Shown: positions 10,270 through 20,208 of the stretch, piece by piece
How positions within the stretch are numbered: the stretch's first letter is position 1
How the letters are laid out: each line of letters begins with the position of its first letter
NCBI RefSeq assembly: GCF_009905375.1
Contig: NC_133655.1
Span: forward strand, 39,401,593-39,465,592
Direction: 5' to 3'
DNA: 64,000 bases
Source: Apium graveolens
Lineage: Eukaryota > Streptophyta > Magnoliopsida > Apiales > Apiaceae
The notes under the pieces: generated by a model
Told to the model about the DNA's origin: nothing
The model's database searches: none
Seen by the model: the letters and a program-made list of their open reading frames with translations, nothing else
Program-made: the position numbers and the translations under genes

Positions 10270-12633
10270 CAAAAACCACTAATGATTAGTTTTAAGGACC
10301 CAAACTTGCTTGGATCCTTTGTCCTTATTAAGTTTGTTAAATTTGCAGTGGATTTAACATCAGAGTTTATGTTAACATTTTTTTTATCAGAATTTACAGT
10401 ATCAGACTTTGCATCAGAACTTACACTAGAAGGAATAATGTTAACTTTCTTTAAAGAAGGTTTTATTTGATAATAATCATAGTACAAACTATGATATTCC
10501 TTACAAGTATAAATGGAATGCCATAAACTACCATAATGAAAATAAGGATTTTGTGGCTTAAACCTAACAGACTGACTCTTAACTCCTGACTTAGAAGGTA
10601 AGGAGTTTATATTCTTATTCTTCCTGCAAAAAGAAGCCAGATGGTTAGAATTTCAACAGTTTTAGCATTTCTTTCTAGGAGCATTAGGAACAGGCTTATA
10701 ATTATTGCTTTTATTCACACCTTCCTTTCCATTCCTATTTTTCCTAGATGACTTTACCTTGTTTACATTCTTAATCTCTTTCAGCTTATACTTAAGTTGC
10801 TTCTTTGTCATTAAGCCTATGTTAACTTCAGCTGGTTTATCCTGTTTTGCCTTATCAGAAGTTGAGTCTGCCTTAACTTCTGTCTCAATATCTTTCATCT
10901 TTTCAGAGTCAGGCTTTACAGTTTTAGCTACAAACTTAACAGGATTTACCTTTGTCTTATTAGTCTGTTTAATAATAATTGGCTTAATTTGTTCAGTTCC
11001 TGTTTCACTTTTATCATCTCCATAACCTAAGCCCTCTTTCCAGTTTCCACTACTTAGTAAATTATGAGTTGTTCTGCCAGAGTTAGTCCAAGTCCTGATA
11101 ATCTCTCTTTCCTTTTCTAGCTCAGTTTTTAGAAATTGATTCAATTTTAACACTTCATCTCTAACATAAAAAGCATCATCTCTTTCTTTCTGAGTTTGAT
11201 GGAACATAACTAACTCCTTTTTCTAAATAGTCATTCCTTTTCTTAATAGAAAGATTTTCAGAAGTTAACCTATCACATGTTAAAGGTTGATCTCTATAAC
11301 TAATGAATATGGTTTTAAGATAAGATCTCAACTCAGTAATATCATCGGTATGAAAAGCATAAGTTGTTTGAGGTACCTTTAACTCAGCAGCTTCAGAACT
11401 GCTATCAGCATTTGCCATAAAGGCATAGTTCACCTCATTTTCAGAATCTGAAGTGTATGTTCAGCTTTTCTTCTTTGTGACAAGTGCCTTGCCTTTTTCA
11501 CCTTTTCCTTTCTTACAATCAGGAGATATGTGGCCTTTCTCACCACAATTGTAGCATTTAACATTTGAGTAATCTCCTTTGTCAGACTTTCCTGCTTTGC
11601 CTTCAGATTTTCTGAATCCCTTCTTATCAGAACTTCCACTTTTCCTGGAAAACTTCCTTCCCTTTCTGAATTTCCTGTAGGCTATCTTTGTGATGCCCTT
11701 CACCATGAGAGCACACAATTTCATCATCTTTTCATCAGCATCCATCTCAGATAGACTTTCAGTTTCTGAATCCTCATCACTATCAGAACTTGATGACTCA
11801 GTACCAGACTTTGTGATGAGAGCATTTCCTTTGCCTTTCTTTGAGGCATCCACTTTGGGGGATTCCTCCTCAGCCTTAAGAGCAATTGTTCTTGACTTTC
11901 TCCCATGCCTCTTGCTTCTTTGATCCATCTCAAGTTCATGAGTTTTGAGCATACCATAAATTTCATCAAGAGTAGTTTCATCAAGAGCGTAGTTGTCTCT
12001 TATAGTAGTTGCCTTCAAATCCTAACTTTCAGGAAGAGCTAAGAGGAATTCAAGATTAGTATCTTCAAGATCATATTCCTTATCCACCAGTGATAGATCA
12101 TTCAAGAATTTGACAAATCTGTCATATAAACCAGTTAATGACTCATCAGGTTTTGAGTCAAAGTGCTCATACTCTTGAGTGAGTATAGTCATCATGTTCT
12201 TCTTAATTGCATCGGTTCACTGGCATCTTGTCTCCAAGGAATCCCATATCTCCTTTGCAGTCTTGCAGTTAATTACCCTGTTTAACGTGACATTATCAAT
12301 GGCACTATGCAACAAATGTCTTACCTTTGCATCCTTGGCAATAAATGAGATATCTTCAGCTGTATATTCACTTTTCTCCTTTGGTACAATCTATGATGGC
12401 TGATCTGCAACTACAATAGAGAGCTTGGTTGGCTTATGTGGTCCTTCATTAATTCTGTCAAGATATTTTGGATCTGTAGCTTCCAGAAACATAGTCATCC
12501 TTACTTTCCATATGGGATACTCAGAAGGTTTCAGTATGGGAACCCTAATAGTCTCATATCGATTATGGATTTGAGTCTTTGGAGTTTCTTCAGTTTTGGT
12601 GGGCTTGGTTGGAGTTTTCTCTTCTTTAAACAT
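10270..12633 (-). pseudogene. Element C gag, broken
   Basis: Sirevirus gag starting at the ATG ending at 12633. Order: capsid-like N-terminal half, basic Ser/Asp-rich linker, an intact first CCHC knuckle (CYNCGEKGHISPDC, about 11510-11555), a coiled-coil region (about 11100-11300), then Lys-rich sequence. At least four in-frame stops break it: one after the segment ending near 12391, one after Cys-Gln near 12210, one near 12022 and one at about 11468. There is a frameshift near 11210 and a one-base loss near 10330. TAG at 10279-10281 and TGA at 10267-10269 separate it from pol, as in G and K. Confidence 0.88.
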
Positions 12634-12673
12634 GATTGTTTTGGATCTTTACTGTATATGTGATAACAAATTG

Positions 12674-12685
12674 GCTCTGATACCA
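12674..12685 (-). promoter_or_regulatory. Primer binding site of element C (tRNA-Met)
   Basis: Minus strand reads TGGTATCAGAGC two bases from LTR C. Confidence 0.9.
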
Positions 12686-12687
12686 TT

Positions 12688-13302
12688 TGTTAGGTCACAC
12701 ATACTGTAGAAGGGGGTTGAATACAGTATATACTACAATCAAATCGAATTAAGAACACAAGTATGAAACATAGAATAATCTTATTAATAAAACAGTATTA
12801 CAATGGAACTGTTCTCTCTCAGTGATGAACAAATATCACGAGAGCTGCTAGGGTTACAATGAATAATATTCTCGATTAGGATAACACATATAGTGTAAAC
12901 CCTATGTTGTGTTTATATAGACACACAGTTACAAGATAATCTTCTAATTGATATCGAATATAAGTCTGCATCCTAAAATATATCAATTAGTTATCTTTTC
13001 CTCCAAGTCTTCTATTCTTCATAGAATTCTTCTCCATGCATATCTCTTCTTGTTTTAGTCTTGATCTTCTTTCCTTTCAATCAGCTCCCTTCCTTATTTG
13101 AAAGTCTTCTTAAGTCCTGATATTATCTTCTGATAAATATCTTCTGATATCTTAAGTTCTAATAACTTAAGTTCTGATATCTTAAGTTCTGACTTCAGTA
13201 TAAGTATTGATTTCCAGTTAAGTACTGATTTGTCCTGTTAGTTAAGATCTGAAAACTAAATACAAATCACTATTAGACATGACATCACAAATATATCTAA
13301 CA
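12688..13302 (-). repeat. 5' LTR of element C
   Basis: A 615 bp LTR (plus strand TGTTAGGTCAC...ATATCTAACA), homologous to the inverted LTRs of G and K. On the minus strand a TATATAAA-type TATA box lies at about 12912-12919. It contains several palindromic ACTTAAGT and AAGTTCTGATAT-type units (about 13110-13215), a known kind of feature of Sirevirus LTRs. Confidence 0.92.
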
Positions 13303-14268
13303 TACTTAGTGAAAAATGTAGCACTCAACGGATAAGGAATATAGTCCCGACGGATGACTCAATATAGTCCCGACGGATGATGATTTATTATCCATCGAGT
13401 GAGTAGCTTGTGTAATAATGAGTCTGTAGCACATTTCTGCATACACCTTGTTTAGATTCTGTAGTAGCACTCAAGTCATGTTGACTTTAATTAGAGATGC
13501 AGAATAGTTGATTAATTGTACATAGATGATGTCTTGTAATTCTGCATAAATGAAATGAAGTCAAGTGCCAGATAGCTACCCGACGGATAAACAACAATGC
13601 CACTCGATGGATGATCAACAAGGCAACCCGACTGATGATCATGTACCCGACGGATAATCAATTCAAACATCCATTGACAGTGACAACACAGTCACATGCG
13701 TCGAGTGTATGCAAAAGGAATGTGGAAGCCTATTCAACTGGGTTTTAGAGAACAAAGAAGCATTACCATTTCCATGTTATTATGAAGATATTCAAAGATG
13801 CTGGAATAGAGTAATGAAGCAGCAGAGTATTAGACTTTATAGGTTTTTTTTATTATCTTTTCTTATTACTTTGTAATCTTGGTGATATATAAACCAAGAA
13901 GCAGCAAATAGAACAATAAGAAGACTAAGAACATAATCTCTGAGAAACAATTGTAAGCTGCATCCTTAGCATTTCTCTGTAAACTTAGTTGTTCATATTT
14001 GTAAGCAGCTGTGAGCTAATCTTGTTACACAGAGTTCTCTTGATATAATATATATCTCTGGTGGATACATTCAAATCCACCAAAAAGTTTTTAAAGACTT
14101 GTGTTTTTAATTACTTGTGTTTTGATTTTACTAACTTCTTATTCCGTATTTTACAAATCAAACACTTATATATTATTAAGATAGAACATTTTATATTTTT
14201 GAAAAAGGTTCAGGAATTCCATTCAACCCCCCCTTCTGTAATTCTTGTTGCATTGTTAGGGACTAACA
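13303..14268 (+). repeat. Element D: right part of a plus-strand Sirevirus-like LTR
   Basis: A 966 bp LTR piece ending ...GGGACTAACA at 14268 and followed directly by minus-strand gag of element E, not by a primer site. It is therefore a 3' LTR or a solo LTR inserted in E. A plus-strand TATA box (GATATATAAACC, about 13884-13893) sets its orientation. Its left part carries six or so copies of a CGACGGATGA-like unit (13340-13660). Its left end was displaced by insertion of element C and lies outside the window. Confidence 0.75.
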
Positions 14269-15114
14269 GAACTCATCTTCTTCCAATTCCAGAATGACTT
14301 GTTCCTGTGAATCATTTGTTCTTTTCTCATTTGTTGAGGCACCTGGAGTTTGAGATCTTGGCTCATCATTTGATGTTTGGCTTTCATTGACAATTAAATC
14401 ATTTGAGCCATCTACAACATGTCCTTGACCAGATCTCAATGATTTCCTTTGAATCATTTCTAGTTCATATGTTTTGAGAATTCCAAATAGAACTTCCAGT
14501 GTTATCCTGCTCAAGTTTCTCCCTTCCCTGATTGCTGAGATTTTCTGTTCCAAATGATCAGGGAGAGTAAGCAAGAACTTCAAGTTCACCACTTCAGCTT
14601 TATACAATTTGTCATGGAGCTGGAAGTCATTTATTAGCTTATTGAACCTTTCAAACACATATGTTATACTTTCCTTTAGATTGGCCATGAAACCCTCATA
14701 CAGTGAAATTAGTATCCTTCTTTGATTTGATATAACTTCCTCAGTTCCCTCACAGAGTATTTCAATCTTTTCCTATATTTTCTTGGCAGTGTTACAGTTG
14801 ACAATGTTGTTGTACATCACATTGTCAAGTGACTCAATCAATATCAATTGCAAGCTACTATCCAGGGAAACTTTCTCCTTTTCAAGCTCAGAATACTCAT
14901 AAGGATCTTTTGGAGCATAATGAGCTGGAATGACCATATCACCATCTGTTGATTCTTCAACTCTAATGATAGGAATGAAGGGCCCATTTTTGAGAATCTG
15001 AATATAGAGTGGATTGGCCATCCTGATAAACAACAACATTTTCTTTTTCCAAAGAGTGTAGTTAGCTTTGTCAAAGGTAGGAATTTTAATGCTACTGATT
15101 TTCTATGTATTCAT
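14269..15114 (-). pseudogene. Element E gag (Sirevirus-like), N-terminal part, broken
   Basis: Minus-strand gag from the ATG ending at 15114. It has the copia gag pattern (Asn-Tyr...Trp near the start, then an unspecific capsid domain with an LKFL...LP segment and an LK-TYELEM segment near the end). TAG at 15103-15105 is the fourth codon, and another stop follows the Asn-Cys-Asn-Thr-Ala-Lys-Lys-Ile segment near 14773. The gag is cut at 14269 by LTR D; the rest is not in the window. It is closer to J's gag than to G or K. Confidence 0.8.
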
Positions 15115-15151
15115 TCTTCCAAGATCTTGAATCTGTTTACTTTCAGAATTT

Positions 15152-15163
15152 GCTCTGATACCA
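15152..15163 (-). promoter_or_regulatory. Primer binding site of element E (tRNA-Met)
   Basis: Minus strand TGGTATCAGAGC, followed by AAATT in the leader; the LTR edge is at 15166. Confidence 0.88.
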
Positions 15164-15808
15164 CTTGTTAGGTAATGAATGACACACAGAGGGGGGTGAA
15201 TGTGTTTTACTATTTTCAACCTTTTCTTAAATCTTTTATGGTTGAACAAAGTAAATTAAATCTTGTAGTGAAAGTATGTTCATGCAGAAATTAAACTTGC
15301 AAAAATAAAGAACACGATCTTCAAAACAAACTTAATTTTATATTAAAATTAAGAATGTTTGGCTATAAAGTTTCTAGGCTCTTTATTGATAAAGAGCTTA
15401 GCTTCGCCTTGAGAGTGTTACAAGATTTTCTATCTAAATTGTTACAACTGACTAAAGGACCAGTGTTAACTTTATAATTCAGTTAAGTACTAGTTTACAC
15501 AGTATACAATAAGACATGCTATTAGCTTTGTAAACAGTCACTTGTCATTTCCATTTATTGAAAAGTATATCTTCTATTTCTGGCTTTGCATATCTTAGCA
15601 TCCTATGTTAACTTTGATCTTCCTTTGTCAGTTAATCTGCACCATTGATCTTGCACATCCTTCAAGTTGCTTTTTGTAGACTTGTCAATCCAGCTGTTTG
15701 GATTGTTTGTTGGTTCTTAATCTTGGATATTGAACTGATCTGCAATTTTGTACTTTGAGATTTAATCTCGAGATCTCCTTATGGTCTATAGAGAATTTGA
15801 TATCTCGA

Positions 15809-16675
15809 TAAGGATGGCAAAATAATCTGATCCGACGGATACCCGATCCGAGAACCGAAATTTTGGATTTAACGAACCCGGTTTTATGGATTTGGATTTG
15901 GATATGGATTTAATTTTTAAACCTGAAAATTTTTGGATTTGGATTTGGATATTATGTATACCGATCCGAAACCCGATCCGAAATCCGAAACTCTATCTGA
16001 ACCCGATCCGAACCCGAAATCTGAAAAAAAAACCCGAATTATTATATATATTATTTATATATATATATTATTAGAATTTAATATTTTACACATTATAATA
16101 TTATATATAATATGTATATTTATATATTCTATAATATACATTATACATATTATTATATAATTTTTAGGACATATCTATTTATATTTATGTTAAAAATTAA
16201 CTAATTATAAAGTTTAATGAAATATAATATTCAATCATTTAAATGGGTGATAAGGTTTATAAGGTTAACAAAACATCTTTTAGTAATAAATCTAAAAAAC
16301 TGAGTATCAATTGAGGATTTTTTAAACATTAGCTATAAATATAATAACAAAATTAATGATGTGCTGGAGTGGTTGAAGATGACACGTTAAAATCTTTCTC
16401 TACAAGTCGCATGTTCGATCCCCGGCACTTGCAATATAAATAATTATTCAAATTTTCAGATTTCGGGTTTTTGGGTTCGGGTATGAATATCCAATTCAAA
16501 AAAATTTCGGGTTTCGGGTATACCCGAATCCGATCCGAAATCCGATGGATCAGGTTCGGGTATTCATTTCCCGATATTTTTCGGGTTTGGGTCGGGTTCG
16601 GGTATGGATATAATTTTCGGGTTTGGATATGAATTCTGCAATACCCGATCCGATCCGACCTGATTGCCATCCCTA
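15809..16675. mobile_element. M1: hAT-type non-autonomous DNA transposon (MITE)
   Basis: 867 bp with terminal inverted repeats TAAGGATGGCAA and TTGCCATCCCTA (one mismatch), flanked by eight-base duplications TATCTCGA (15801-15808) and CATCTCGA (16676-16683), one mismatch. Eight-base duplications and TAGGG-type ends fit the hAT superfamily. Both ends carry long sub-terminal runs of CCGATCCGAA-type units in inverted orientation, typical of transposase binding clusters. The centre is AT-rich and has no transposase. Similar ends occur in M2. Confidence 0.82.
16360..16428 (+). other. tRNA-like (Pol III promoter-like) relic inside M1
   Basis: About 68 bases starting GTGCTGGAGTGGTT and ending GTTCGATCCCCGGCAC. 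The ends can pair as a seven-base acceptor-like stem (GTGCTGG with CCGGCAC, one G-T pair). GAGTGGTT resembles an A box and GTTCGATCC a B box. The T stem does not pair well and there is no clear anticodon arm, so it is a degenerate tRNA or SINE-head relic at most. Confidence 0.3.
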
Positions 16676-16683
16676 CATCTCGA

Positions 16684-17060
16684 TAAGCATATTGGTTTAT
16701 CGAGATCTCTAATACTCCATAGTGAATTTGACTTATAGAGGTCTCAGAGTTCTCGAATGAGACTTTGGCTTGTTGAGATCTCTCATTTTCATGTCTTCAC
16801 TTTGACTTGTCGACAACTTAGAGTTCTTTAGTGAATTTTGACTTATCGATATCTCTGAGTTCTCTAGTGGACTTTGACTTATCGATAACTCTGAGTTCTT
16901 TAGTGAGGAAATGACTTGTCGATATCTCCAAACTTTATGTCTTCAATTGACTTTTTGATATTTCTCTGAGTTCTCTAATAGCTTTCCAGACTTCTCGATA
17001 AGTCATTTGGAGTTCTCGAATGACTTCTCTATAACACTAAATATGTGACTTGTAGAGATC
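16684..17060. repeat. Degenerate short repeats in LTR E
   Basis: Roughly ten related units such as GACTTATCGATATCTCTGAG and AGTTCTCTAGTGGACTTTG follow one another with spacing near 40-50 bases. They include the palindromes ATCGAT and GAGATCTC. The unit also occurs left of MITE M1 (about 15755-15810), so the array belongs to the LTR. Confidence 0.7.
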
Positions 17061-17158
17061 TTGACTTAGAGTATTTTTATCTAAACAGAATTATTCAACT
17101 CCAAGCTTCTTAAAAATTCTTCTGAGGCATGATCATCTTGATCTTCTTCCAGATAGAA

Positions 17159-17208
17159 TGTAACGTCTGGGAAAATTACGTCTGTATTATATCATATTTA
17201 TAATAAAT
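17159..17208 (+). repeat. Element F, left piece: possible LTR start
   Basis: Sequence starting TGTAACGTCTGGGAAAATTA, a style of start seen in plant gypsy LTRs. It abuts LTR E on the left and ends in TAAAT, the duplication made by insertion of element G; the sequence resumes at 38118. Confidence 0.4.
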
Positions 17209-17830
17209 TGTTAGATATATTTGATAATGTCATGTGTAATATGATTTGTGTTTAGTTTTCAGATCTTACATAACAGGACAAATCAGTACTTAACTGGAAA
17301 TCAGCACTTATACTAAAGACAGAACTTGAGATATCAGAACTTAAGTTATCAAAACTTAAGTGATCAGAAGATATTTATCAGGAGATAATATCAGGACTTA
17401 AGATGACTTTCAAATGAGGCAGGTGGCTGATTGAAAGGAAAGAAGATCAAGACTAAGACAGAAAGAATTGTGCATGAAGAAGGAATTCTATGAAGAATAA
17501 AATACTTGGAAGAAAAGATAACTAGTTGATATATTTTAGGAAGCAGAATTATATTCCATATCAATTAGAAGATTATCTTGTAACAGTGTAGTATATAAAC
17601 ATAGGCATAGAGTTTACACTATAAGTGTTACGATTATCGAAGTTATTATTCTTTATAACTCTAGCAGCTCTCGTGATAATTTGTTCATCACTGAGAGAGG
17701 ACAGTTCCATATTGTAACAGAGTTTATTATTTTAAATAAAATATGTATTCTGTTACTTAAGTTCTTATATTCGATTTGATTGTGCTAAACACTGTATTCA
17801 ACCCCCTTCTACAGTGTGTCTGACCTAACA
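17209..17830 (+). repeat. 5' LTR of element G
   Basis: 622 bp, TGTTAGATATAT...TGACCTAACA. A TATA box (TATATAAA) is at 17592-17599 and the transcript should start about 30 bases on. Palindromes such as AACTTAAGTT lie at about 17335-17365. Confidence 0.95.
17592..17599 (+). promoter_or_regulatory. TATA box in 5' LTR of G
   Basis: TATATAAA within GTAGTATATAAACA, at the position shared with the LTRs of K and C. Confidence 0.75.
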
Positions 17831-17832
17831 AG

Positions 17833-17845
17833 TGGTATCAAAGCC
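17833..17845 (+). promoter_or_regulatory. Primer binding site of element G (tRNA-Met, one mismatch)
   Basis: TGGTATCAAAGCC two bases after the LTR; K has TGGTATCAGAGCC, so one G-to-A change has occurred. Confidence 0.88.
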
Positions 17846-17885
17846 TTATGTTAACACACAAACAGTTTAAGATCCAAAATCAATC

Positions 17886-20196
17886 ATGTCTGAAGAAGAA
17901 ACTCCAACCAAGCCCAACAAACTGAAGAACCTCCAAAAACTGTAACTCATAGTCGATATGAGACTATAAGAGTTCCCATGTTGAAACCTTCTGAGTATTC
18001 AATATGGAAAGTGAAGATGGCTATGTTTCTAGAAGCTACAGATCTAGAATATCTTGACAGGATTTATGAAGGACCACATATGCCAACCAAACTCTCTATG
18101 GAAGTTGCAGGATAGCCAGTAAAGTCTGTACCAAAGGAGAAAAATGATTACACTGCTGAAGATATCTAATCGATTGCAAAGGATGCAAAGGTAAGACACT
18201 TGCTGCATAGTGCCATTGATAATATCATGTCAAACAGGGTAATTAACTACAAGACTGTAAAAGAGACATGGGATGCTTTGGAAACAAGGTGTCAGGGAAC
18301 TGATTCAATCAAGAAGAACAGAAAGACAATACTCACTCAAGAGTATGAGCACTTTGACTCAAAGCCTGATGAGTCATTGACTGATTTATATGACAGATTT
18401 TTCAAACTCTTGAATGATTTGTCACTAGTTGACAAAGAGTATGATATTGAAGATTCAAATCTTAAGTTCCTGTTAGCTCTTCCTGAAAGATGGGATTTGA
18501 AGGCCATAATAATAAGAGACAACTATAATCTTGATGAAACAACTCTTGATGAAATTTATGGGATGCTCAAGACTCATTAACTTGAGATGGAACAAAGAAG
18601 CAAGAGGAATGGAAGAAAGTCAAGAACAGTTGCCTTTGTGGCTGAGCAAAGTCCCAAAGTACCTGCCTCAAGAAAAGGCAAGGAAAAAGCTCCCATCACA
18701 AAGTCTGATACTAAGTCATCAAGTTCTGATAGTGATGATGACTCAGAAACTGAAAGTATACCTGAGATGAATCATGATGAGGAGATGATGAAGCTGTGTG
18801 CTCTTATGGTGAAAGGGATCACAAAGATTGCATACAGAAAATTCAGGAGAGGAAAGAAGTTTTCCAGGAAAGGTGTAAGTTCTGAAAAGAAAGGTTTCAG
18901 AAAATATGAAGGCAAAGGAGGAAAGTCTGACAGAGGAGATTACTCAAATGTTAAATACTACAACAGTGGTGAGAAAGGCCACATACCTCCAGATTGAAGA
19001 AAAGGGAAAAGTGACAAAGGCAAGGCTCTTGTCACAAAGAAGAAATACTGGTCAGATTCTGAGGATGAGGAAAACTATGCCTTGATGGCAAATGCTGATA
19101 GCAGTTCAGATACTGCTGACTTAAAGGTACCTCAAACTACTTATGCCTTTCATACAGATGATATTACAGAGTTGAGAATATATCTTAAGACCATGTTCAT
19201 TAGTTATAAAGATCAAACTTTAACATGTGAAATATTAACTTCTGAAAATCTTGCTTACAAAAAGAGGAATAATTATTTAGAAAAAGAGTTAGTCATGTTC
19301 CATCAAACTCAGAAAGATAGAGATGATGCCTTTTATGTTAGGGATGAAGTGCTAAAAATGAATGAATATCTAAAAACTGAGTTAGAAAAGGAAAGAGAGA
19401 TTATCAGGACTTGGACTAACTCTGGTAAAGCAACTCAGGATATTCTTAGTAGTGGAAACTGGAAAGAGGGCTTAGGTTATGGAGATGATAAGAACAGTAA
19501 GGGAACTGTAAAAACTGAGCCTATTGTTGTTAAACAAAAACCAAAGGTAAATCATGTTAATTTGTAACTGCAAAGTCTTATATTGATAAATCAGAAGTTA
19601 AGGAGAAAATAACTTCTGACAAAACTTTACAAGATAAGCCAACTGAAGTTAACATAGGCTTAATGACCAAGAAGCAGCTTAAGCATAAGCTGAAAGATGT
19701 TAAGAATGTAAACAAGGTAAAGCCACCTAGGAAAAATAGGAATGGAAAGGAAGGTGTGAACAAAAGTAACAATTATAAGCCTGTTCCTAATGCTCCTAGA
19801 AAAACATGTCATAACTGTGGAAATTTTAACCATCTGGCTTCTTTTTGCAGGAAGAATAAGAATATAAACTCCTTACCTTCAAAATCAGGAGTTAAGAATC
19901 AGTCTGTTAGATATAAGCCACAAAATCCTTATTTTCATTGTGGTAGTTTATGGAATTCCATTTATACTTGTAAGGAATATCATAGTTTGTACTATGATTA
20001 TTATCAAATAAAACCTTCTGGAAAGAAAGTTAGCATTATTCCTTCTAGTATAAGTTCTGATGCAAAGTCTGATATTGCAAATTCTAATAAGAAAACTGTT
20101 AACATAAACTCTGATGCTAAATCCGCTGCAAATGTTAACAAACTTAAAAAGGCCAAAGGATCCAAGCAAGTCTGGGTCCTTAAAACTAATCATTAG
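17886..20196 (+). pseudogene. Element G gag, broken
   Basis: Sirevirus gag from the ATG at 17886 to the shared TAG at 20194-20196. The first 300 bases contain small indels and a TAG near 18113; further breaks are TAA at 18578-18580, TGA at 18996-18998 and a one-base loss near 19560. Three CCHC knuckles are recognisable. The first (18950-18998) has lost three of its Cys (to Tyr, Ser and stop); the second (19807-19848, CHNCGNFNHLASFC) is intact; the third (about 19930-19971) has Tyr for the first Cys and Asn for His. Between knuckles one and two is a coiled-coil stretch (19290-19420). Confidence 0.9.
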
Positions 20197-20208
20197 CGGT
20201 CTTTGTGA
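20194..20208 (+). other. Gag/pol boundary of G: in-frame TAG and TGA twelve bases apart
   Basis: TAG (20194-20196) and TGA (20206-20208) lie in the same frame, which is also the pol frame. The same pair with the same spacing occurs in K (43089-43103) and C (10267-10281). The stretch before pol, TTTGTGATTGCAG then GGC, also looks like a 3' splice site. Whether readthrough, splicing or internal initiation is used is unknown. Confidence 0.8.

Larger units (their letters stand above)
10065..13302 (-). mobile_element. Element C: Sirevirus-type Ty1/copia element, partial
   Basis: Minus-strand Sirevirus with 5' LTR 12688-13302, primer site, gag, and the first part of pol, cut at 10064/10065 by the insertion of element A. 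The rest lies beyond the window on the left. Gag and LTR belong to the same family as elements G and K. It is inserted in LTR D; the bases right of its LTR are TACTT (13303-13307), the expected duplication, whose partner is outside the window. Confidence 0.9.
15166..17158 (-). repeat. 5' LTR of element E, interrupted by MITE M1
   Basis: Starts TGTTAGGTAATGAATGAC next to the primer site and runs right for at least 1.1 kb of its own sequence once the 867 bp MITE M1 is set aside. The outer CA end is not seen; the sequence changes character at 17159 where F begins, so the LTR was probably cut there. The part right of the MITE holds many copies of a short ATCGATATCTC-type unit. Confidence 0.7.

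Noticed and set aside
10705..11025. Plus-strand hydrophobic open frame resembling a membrane protein
   Set aside because: Antisense of the Lys-rich gag of C; the same shadow occurs opposite G (19578-19772) and K (42375-42665).
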